Of a stretch of 64,000 bases of DNA, positions 60,301 to 64,000 are shown in pieces. The stretch's first letter is position 1. The number at the start of each line of letters is the position of its first letter. The stretch spans positions 17,960 through 81,959 of the forward strand of contig CAYRUZ010000004.1 of NCBI GenBank assembly GCA_964427895.1, in the 5' to 3' direction. The notes below the pieces were generated by a model. The model searched no databases. It had not been told where the DNA came from and was given only the letters and a program-made list of their open reading frames with translations. The translations under genes were made by a program, and so were the position numbers. The DNA comes from CAYRUZ01 sp964427895 (lineage in GTDB: Bacteria; Patescibacteriota; Gracilibacteria; Peribacterales; Peribacteraceae).

Positions 60301-60375
60301 TGGCAGCCCCACCGGGAATCGAACCCGGATTACAGGAATGAAAATCCTGTGTCCTAGCCGTTAGACGATAGGGCC
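60301..60375 (-). tRNA. tRNA-Glu (anticodon TTC)
   Basis: 75 nt with encoded CCA. D arm TCGTCTAACGGCTAGGAC, anticodon arm CAGGA-TTTTCAT-TCCTG giving TTC, T arm CCGGG-TTCGATT-CCCGG. The acceptor GGCCCTA/TGGGGCT contains a G1-U72 and a U-G wobble pair. Glu-tRNA also feeds tetrapyrrole synthesis in some bacteria; no hem genes are near. Confidence 0.95.
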
Positions 60376-60402
60376 GTGATGTGAAGGAATTCCGGCCCGC
60401 GG

Positions 60403-60408
60403 AGTATA
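60403..60408 (-). promoter_or_regulatory. -10 box of tRNA-Glu
   Basis: TATACT on the minus strand, 27 nt before the mature 5' end. Confidence 0.55.
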
Positions 60409-60426
60409 GCGTAGTGCCCAGGTATG

Positions 60427-60450
60427 AAAAAAGCGGCACTTGCCGCTTTG
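60427..60450 (-). terminator. Terminator of the CIRCE-controlled transcript
   Basis: AAAGCGGCA / TGCCGCTTT stem; on the minus strand it ends in TTTTTT. Confidence 0.8.
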
Positions 60451-60484
60451 TTTCATCGAAGGGATGTCCTTCGCAACCTGGGCA

Positions 60485-60520
60485 TTAGCAGCCGCAGGTG
60501 CAGTCACCATCGCGCATCAT
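60485..60520 (-). CDS. Possible 11-aa Cys-rich peptide (MMRDGDCTCGC)
   Basis: A minus-strand mini-ORF in a transcript of about 115 nt bounded by a strong promoter and a terminator. It reads MMRDGDCTCGC and stops. There is no good Shine-Dalgarno; predicted leader is about 24 nt. It may be a real peptide, a Cys-responsive leader, or chance within a small RNA. It is the only ORF in this HrcA-type transcription unit. Confidence 0.4.
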   Translation of the reverse strand: MMRDGDCTCGC

Positions 60521-60550
60521 AGGTGAGTGGGGAAAAGGACTAAGAACACG

Positions 60551-60578
60551 AGTATAGCGGCTCCCAGGCGTTTGTCTA
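60551..60578 (-). promoter_or_regulatory. Promoter of the CIRCE-controlled transcript
   Basis: -35 TAGACA (60573-60578), 16 bp, -10 TATACT (60551-60556). Confidence 0.65.
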
Positions 60579-60602
60579 GCACTTTCTCAAGAAGAGTGCT
60601 AA
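60576..60602. promoter_or_regulatory. CIRCE-like element (HrcA operator)
   Basis: CTAGCACTT (60576-60584), 9 bp, GAGTGCTAA (60594-60602). The known CIRCE consensus is TTAGCACTC-N9-GAGTGCTAA: right half perfect, left half 7 of 9, spacer exact. It overlaps the -35 of the minus-strand promoter. It could also be read as a hairpin after pyrD, but no U run follows. Confidence 0.7.
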
Positions 60603-60612
60603 TCCCCCTGTT

Positions 60613-61530
60613 TCAGCGGCGGAGGGTGCCGACGATGTCATAAATGTCGTCCACCCCGTTCTCGGCACACCATGATTCCATCTCCAGTTTGATGCGCCTG
60701 ATGGAATCGAACCCCGATTCGATGATGGCACTCGCCAACCCGACGATGCTGGCTCCGGCGATCATCATCTCTATCGCGTCTTCCCCCGTGAAGATGCCGC
60801 CAACCCCGATGATGGGGACGGCTCCCTTTGTCGCTTCGAAAATGTCTGCGACGCACCGCACGGCCAACGGCTTGAGGCCGCGGCCCGAAATGCCGCCCTT
60901 TTTTGCCGAAAGGACCGGGACGCGCGTCTGCAGATTAATGGCCAATCCCGTGCCGAGCGTGTTGATCGCGGTGATGCCGTCGACGCCCGCTTCGACGCAG
61001 CGTGCCGCGAAGCCGCCGATGTCGTGCATGTTGGGGGAAAGCTTGGCGAAAATCGGGATTCCCCCTGCCGCCTCTTTCACCGCCGGGATGATGGACACGG
61101 CCTCGTCGGCATCGAAGAACGCCCCCTTCAATTTCAGAAACGTCGGCGACGAGAGGTTCACTTCGAACGCGGAAGGCTTAAGCGGAGCGATCCGCGCGGC
61201 GTTGCCGGCATACTCTTCACGGGTCAGTCCGAGGATGCTCACGATGAGTGGCACCTCTGGATTGGGCAACAACTGCTGTAATTCGCCCTGCGAATGCGCA
61301 GGGCCGAGATCGGGCAAACCGACGGCATTGAGCGTCCAATGGCGCGTCTGCAAAACAGTCGGCTCAGGATTCCCCCGGTGCTCGTGCCCCCAGAACGACT
61401 TGGTGGTCACCGCCGCGGCCCCCGCCTTCATCGCCTGTTTGCACTGCTCCGCCGTCCAGACCCATTTCCCCGACGCGACAACGATCGGATGCGCGAAGGG
61501 CAATCCGACGAAGTTCTGATTCAGGCGCAT
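60613..61530 (-). CDS. pyrD: Dihydroorotate dehydrogenase (class 1-like)
   Basis: 305 aa FMN barrel. VASGKWVWT and AVTTKSFW at the N-terminus, FEVNLSSPTF at the catalytic loop, IFAKLSPNMHDI, AINTLGTGLAINLQTR, SGRGLKPLAVRCV and IIGVGGIFTGEDA. Overall it resembles class 1B, but the loop has NLSSP where class 1 enzymes have NxSCPN, so Ser replaces the catalytic Cys as in class 2. It makes orotate for pyrimidine synthesis; pyrG lies nearby. Start ATG 61528-61530, 7 nt after TAGGAT, rather than the ATG three codons upstream. Confidence 0.92.
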   Translation of the reverse strand: MRLNQNFVGLPFAHPIVVASGKWVWTAEQCKQAMKAGAAAVTTKSFWGHEHRGNPEPTVLQTRHWTLNAVGLPDLGPAHSQGELQQLLPNPEVPLIVSILGLTREEYAGNAARIAPLKPSAFEVNLSSPTFLKLKGAFFDADEAVSIIPAVKEAAGGIPIFAKLSPNMHDIGGFAARCVEAGVDGITAINTLGTGLAINLQTRVPVLSAKKGGISGRGLKPLAVRCVADIFEATKGAVPIIGVGGIFTGEDAIEMMIAGASIVGLASAIIESGFDSIRRIKLEMESWCAENGVDDIYDIVGTLRR

Positions 61531-61537
61531 CCCGCAC

Positions 61538-61543
61538 ATCCTA
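61538..61543 (-). promoter_or_regulatory. -10 box of pyrD
   Basis: TAGGAT, 7 nt before ATG 61528-61530. Confidence 0.5.
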
Positions 61544-61593
61544 GCGTGCGAATCCCCCCGTGCGAAGGCTCGATGTCACACGGACTGGGAGAA

Positions 61594-61622
61594 TTGTCAC
61601 TATTAATAAATTATGATATTAT
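61594..61622 (+). promoter_or_regulatory. Strong promoter of the 63-aa gene
   Basis: TTGTCA (61594-61599), 17 bp, TATTAT (61617-61622), very AT-rich. Confidence 0.75.
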
Positions 61623-61644
61623 AGTAATTGTAACACCAACCCAC

Positions 61645-61836
61645 ATGCGAACCCCCGAACGTCTGCCCGAAGCGGCAAAAGACACACTTCCTCCCGCCAA
61701 CGACAGAGTGGTGGAGCAGCGCCAATCCGACATCCGCGATGTCTTGGAAAAGCTGAAACTCGATACGGAAGCGACGACGACCCCCGCGCCGGAGGTGTCG
61801 CCAGCCGACACGCAGCCTGAAGCGCGCGAGGAATAA
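61645..61836 (+). CDS. 63-aa acidic protein, unknown
   Basis: ATG 61645 gives a polar helical peptide (RVVEQRQSDIRDVLEKLKLD) with a Pro/Thr/Ala/Glu tail. No membrane segment or cysteine. It has a strong promoter, a leader of about 16 nt and a terminator-like hairpin, so it is a small independent unit. Function unknown. Confidence 0.7.
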   Translation: MRTPERLPEAAKDTLPPANDRVVEQRQSDIRDVLEKLKLDTEATTTPAPEVSPADTQPEAREE

Positions 61837-61851
61837 TCGGCATACAAAGAT

Positions 61852-61889
61852 GCCGGCAGCATGCGTCACGAAGGACGCACACTGCCGGC
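61852..61889. terminator. Two-way hairpin between small genes
   Basis: GCCGGCAG (61852-61859) / CTGCCGGC (61882-61889) with inner GCGTC/GACGC; serves the 63-aa gene and the 41-aa gene on the other strand. A second small hairpin GCCCC/GGGGC lies at about 61900-61917. Confidence 0.6.
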
Positions 61890-61944
61890 GGGTTGTTGCG
61901 GTGCCCCGGTTAGGGGCTAGTCATTCAGCTGGACCGCTTGATCG

Positions 61945-62070
61945 TCACGCGCTCGAGGTGTTCGGGGCGCAGCGGTTCGGCGGGTCGTTCGCGGGGTTCG
62001 TCTTCACGGCGCTGTTGTTGAAGCAGTTGGCGGCGTTGTTGCCGCCCGAGTCGAAGCGCAGCTTTTTCAT
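61945..62070 (-). CDS. 41-aa Asn-rich peptide with two Cys
   Basis: ATG 62068-62070 to TGA 61945. The product (MKKLRFDSGGNNAANCFNNS, then AVKTNPANDPPNRCAPNTSSA) has 9 Asn and 2 Cys. AAGGA lies 9 nt before the ATG. Nearly every codon ends in G or C, the pattern of real genes here, while the overlapping minus frame does not. Size, basic start and Cys/Asn/Ser/Thr-rich body resemble secreted or modified peptide precursors, but no modification enzyme is next to it. Function unknown. Confidence 0.55.
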   Translation of the reverse strand: MKKLRFDSGGNNAANCFNNSAVKTNPANDPPNRCAPNTSSA

Positions 62071-62089
62071 GGTCTGTTTTCCTTCGTGA

Positions 62090-62455
62090 GAATGAAACGG
62101 ATTGAGAGCCACAGATCGATCTGCCTAAGAACATTCCGCATGATGTTTGACCGACGGCGTTCGCCGTGAGAAGGAGTTTTTGGGACTCCCATTTATGATG
62201 TGGTCACATCAAGCGGATGATCAGCGCAGAAACGATCGACGAATCAGAACAAGACAGGTGCCGCCTTTCGCGGCTCTAGTGGACACGGACACACGGACAT
62301 CAGTCACAATAAGCAACGGGTTAGTGGACACCTCCTTTCGAGATGACTGTGGATTGAAGCAACAACGCTCGAGTGCCCAGTAAAGGGCCGCTCGAACTGG
62401 CGTATTTTCCGCTCTTTCCATCAACCGTCAAGAGCATCGGTAATACTGCGATTTC
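62090..62455. other. Gap without clear genes, lower GC
   Basis: Contains a 12-bp palindrome CAGATCGATCTG (about 62113-62124), a hairpin GATGTG-GT-CACATC (about 62198), a direct repeat TAGTGGACAC (near 62278 and 62323) and GGACA repeats. No ORF with a start signal. A minus TTGACG-type -35 near 62430 could feed the 41-aa peptide gene. Confidence 0.4.
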
Positions 62456-62485
62456 TTGCCTCAGGAAGAAGTTTGGCGGTATATA
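62456..62485 (+). promoter_or_regulatory. Promoter of a possible plus-strand RNA
   Basis: TTGCCT (62456-62461), 18 bp, TATATA (62480-62485). Transcription would start near 62492 and read immediately through the hairpin at 62504-62532. Confidence 0.5.
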
Positions 62486-62494
62486 CGACCTATG

Positions 62495-62532
62495 CAAAAA
62501 GCGCGGGCCCCACGACGATTGTCGAGGGCCCG
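62495..62532 (-). terminator. Minus-strand terminator in the pyrG-distal gap
   Basis: CGGGCCC (62504-62510) / GGGCCCG (62526-62532) with inner CGAC/GTCG; on the minus strand followed by GCGCTTTTTG. Confidence 0.7.
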
Positions 62533-62539
62533 CTGAGGG

Positions 62540-62865
62540 GTGATCTGGTGGCGACGGGTGTCGCCGGAATCGAGCAATGGCTTACGCCGGGATGAAGTTC
62601 GAGAAAGTTATACCCTCCTCTCTACGAGAAGCACGAAGAACTACAGCGCTGGCGCCATCCGTGGCTCAAACAAGGTTGATCACCTCCAATCTTGGGGCCG
62701 AAACGTTGTGCATGGTCCGTCCTCCTTCTGAGGTAAGCACACAGTTCCGTAGGTGTAACGCTCTACACTCACACACTCACCAACGGGCGAAGTATGTGAA
62801 GGAGCACGCCCATCGTGCGACGCGCGCGGTGTAAAATCAATTGCACACACCTCGGAAAAAACACA
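62540..62865. ncRNA. RNA-like region before pyrG 3' end, strand uncertain
   Basis: Hairpins GGCGAC-GGGT-GTCGCC (62550-62565) and GCACG/CGTGC (about 62803-62817). Three anti-Shine-Dalgarno-like tracts on the plus strand: CCCTCCT (62613-62619), GATCACCTCC (62678-62687), CCTCCTT (62721-62727); read on the minus strand these are Shine-Dalgarno sequences. An 85-codon plus frame (62577-62834) has unconvincing composition. Confidence 0.35.
62666..62713 (-). CDS. Possible 15-codon ORF with perfect Shine-Dalgarno
   Basis: AAGGAGG lies 7 nt before ATG 62711-62713. The frame MHNVSAPRLEVINLV ends at TGA, but stays open after it for 27 more codons to a TAA at 62582. It lies in a minus-strand unit that ends at the terminator 62495-62532. 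It could be a leader peptide or, if the TGA were read through, a 42-43 aa product. Evidence is weak for a gene. Confidence 0.3.
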   Translation of the reverse strand: MHNVSAPRLEVINLV

Positions 62866-62869
62866 TCGG

Positions 62870-64000
62870 CTATTTCGATCCGACGGCCGCCTTCATGAAG
62901 CCCCAGAACAGCGGGTGCGGCTTGTGCGGTCGGCTCTTGAATTCCGGATGGAACTGGCTGGCCACCATGAACGGATGGTCCTTCAGCTCGACGATCTCCA
63001 TCAGCTTCGCATCGGGGTTCTCGCCGGAGATGATGAGTCCTTTTTCCTCCAACCGCTTGCGGTAATCGTTGTTGAACTCGTAGCGGTGACGATGGCGCTC
63101 GGAGATGAGGTCCTTTTTGTACATTCCGTACGCTTTCGTGCCCTTCTTCAGTTTGCAGGGGTACGCGCCGAGTCGCAGGGTGCCACCCTTGCTGCGGAAC
63201 TCATCCTGACCCGGGAGGAAGTGGATGACGTATTTGTCCGGCGTGAGCTGTTTCTTCTCGTCGAACTCCTGGCTCGTGATCTGCGGATCCTTGAGCGCGA
63301 AGCGCGCAAACTCAATGGACATGATCTGCGAGCCGAGACAGAGGCCGAGGTACGGCACCTTCTTCTCGCGGGCGTACTTGGCGGCGAGGATCTTGCCTTC
63401 GACGCCGCGGCTGCCGAATCCGCTGCTGACGATGATGCCGTCGCACTCCTTCAGCGCCTTCCAGGCGGGAGCATCCATGCCCTTCTCGAGCTTCTCGGAA
63501 TCGATCCAGACGATGTGTGCCTTGCGCTTTTCGAACACTGCAGCAGCCTTGATGGCCTCGATCTGGCTGAGGTACGCGTCATCCAGACCCGTGTACTTTC
63601 CGACGAGCGCGATCTTGATCTCCTTGGTCGCTGCCTTGTGGCGCTTCATGCCGTCCTCCCATTCCTTCATGTTCGGCTTCACCGTGCCGAGATTCAGCTT
63701 CTCGGCAATGATCTGCGCCATGCCGAATTTCTGGAAATTGAGCGGGACATCGTAGATGGAGTGCACCGTGAGCGCCGGGATGACCGCGCGGCGATCGACG
63801 CCGCAGAAGTGGCTGATTTTATCGAGCAACTCGTCGGGGATGTTGGCGTCCGCGCGGGCGAGGATCATGTCGGGGTGCAGCCCGATGCGGCGCAGTTCGC
63901 GGACGGAGAGCTGCGTCGGCTTGGTCTTGAGTTCCTTGCTCGCGCCGAGGTACGGCAGGAGCGTGAGGTGTACGTGGAAGATGCGGTCCGCGCCGAGTTC
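62870..64000 (-). CDS. pyrG: CTP synthase, 5' end beyond window
   Basis: The frame runs from TAG at 62870 to the right edge and is open there, so about 377 C-terminal residues are seen. Upstream part HLTLLPYLGASKELKTKPTQ and the end of the synthetase domain, then the class I glutamine amidotransferase domain with the nucleophile Cys in YLGLCLGSQ and the His/Glu pair in SQFHPEF. It makes CTP from UTP with glutamine. Together with pyrD it is one of two pyrimidine genes in the window, but in separate transcripts. Confidence 0.97.
   Translation of the reverse strand, partial: ELGADRIFHVHLTLLPYLGASKELKTKPTQLSVRELRRIGLHPDMILARADANIPDELLDKISHFCGVDRRAVIPALTVHSIYDVPLNFQKFGMAQIIAEKLNLGTVKPNMKEWEDGMKRHKAATKEIKIALVGKYTGLDDAYLSQIEAIKAAAVFEKRKAHIVWIDSEKLEKGMDAPAWKALKECDGIIVSSGFGSRGVEGKILAAKYAREKKVPYLGLCLGSQIMSIEFARFALKDPQITSQEFDEKKQLTPDKYVIHFLPGQDEFRSKGGTLRLGAYPCKLKKGTKAYGMYKKDLISERHRHRYEFNNDYRKRLEEKGLIISGENPDAKLMEIVELKDHPFMVASQFHPEFKSRPHKPHPLFWGFMKAAVGSK

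Noticed and set aside
62147..62383. 78-codon plus-strand frame
   Set aside because: No usable ribosome-binding site or -10 at a start, and codon third positions unlike genes here.
62536..62565. tmRNA-like 5' end (GGGGTGATCTGG...CGACGGG)
   Set aside because: The universally conserved GGNTTCGAC core is broken, no tag ending in Ala-Ala-stop was found, and no matching 3' acceptor with CCA lies downstream.
62550..62575. tRNA-like 3' end on the minus strand (TCGATTCC...GCCACCA)
   Set aside because: It is explained by the local hairpin GGCGAC/GTCGCC; no D or anticodon arm precedes it.
62666..62668. Reassignment of TGA to Gly or Trp in this organism
   Set aside because: Many intact genes in the window end in TGA at the family-expected length (for example rsmA, dinB partner, HAD, HtrA-like), so TGA is a normal stop.
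1..64000. CRISPR arrays, insertion sequences, prophage, rRNA operon
   Set aside because: No regularly spaced repeats, transposase, integrase or rRNA signature seen on reading both strands.

Overview
The window looks like a chromosome segment of a GC-rich bacterium of the Patescibacteria (CPR) type, possibly a Peregrinibacteria/Peribacteria relative; this is an inference. It rests on housekeeping genes scattered among many unrecognised lineage-type proteins, single-copy compact genes, an SLH-type surface protein with a serine linker, a PcrA-type helicase, and no respiratory operon. TGA and TAA are both used as ordinary stops. No rRNA operon, IS element, prophage or CRISPR array is visible.

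Layout. 1-4.1 kb: a truncated TPR protein, an SDR oxidoreductase and an unrecognised 854-aa protein. 4.06-4.57 kb (minus): a candidate structured RNA with its own promoter and terminator. 4.7-11.8 kb: a membrane-anchored protein, secF, trigger factor, a (p)ppGpp synthetase and rplJ-rplL behind an L10-type leader. 12-16.5 kb: zinc-ribbon protein, a small Cys-rich anchored protein with two membrane proteins, LCP protein plus membrane partner. 16.5-18.6 kb: SOS cassette lexA-orf54-dinB with an overlapping double operator. 18.6-30.8 kb: pterin dehydratase, valS, a low-GC orphan gene, an RmuC-like nuclease with a LexA-like site, rpsO, pnp, two tiny membrane proteins, an aminotransferase and pcrA. 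30.8-35.4 kb: SLH protein, rsmA, comEC, a methyltransferase. 35.7-43.9 kb: a carbohydrate block (GH15, beta-PGM-like HAD, HAD/P-loop kinase fusion, GT20-like glycosyltransferase, GH31). 44-51.6 kb: trypsin-like protease, TMEM175-like channel, two-component system with phased TTAA boxes, CuA-type cupredoxin lipoprotein, lipoproteins and membrane proteins, a methyltransferase. 51.8-58.1 kb: a three-gene operon ending in a 1757-aa protein. 58.1-60.3 kb: a CxxC-duplicated mini-protein behind a structured leader, and a SulP transporter. 60.3-64 kb: tRNA-Glu, a CIRCE-controlled mini-transcript, pyrD, small peptides, an RNA-rich gap and the end of pyrG.

A striking general feature is that about twenty genes have a good -10 box only 5-9 nt before the start codon, so they are probably transcribed as leaderless mRNAs. 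A few genes (a 155-aa orphan, a 41-aa peptide, a 15-codon ORF, the CxxC mini-protein) instead have clear Shine-Dalgarno sequences. The promoter rule was used here to choose starts, for example GTG for valS. Regulation readable from sequence includes LexA operators, a CIRCE element, OmpR-type direct repeats, an L10 leader with attenuator and several 5' hairpins.
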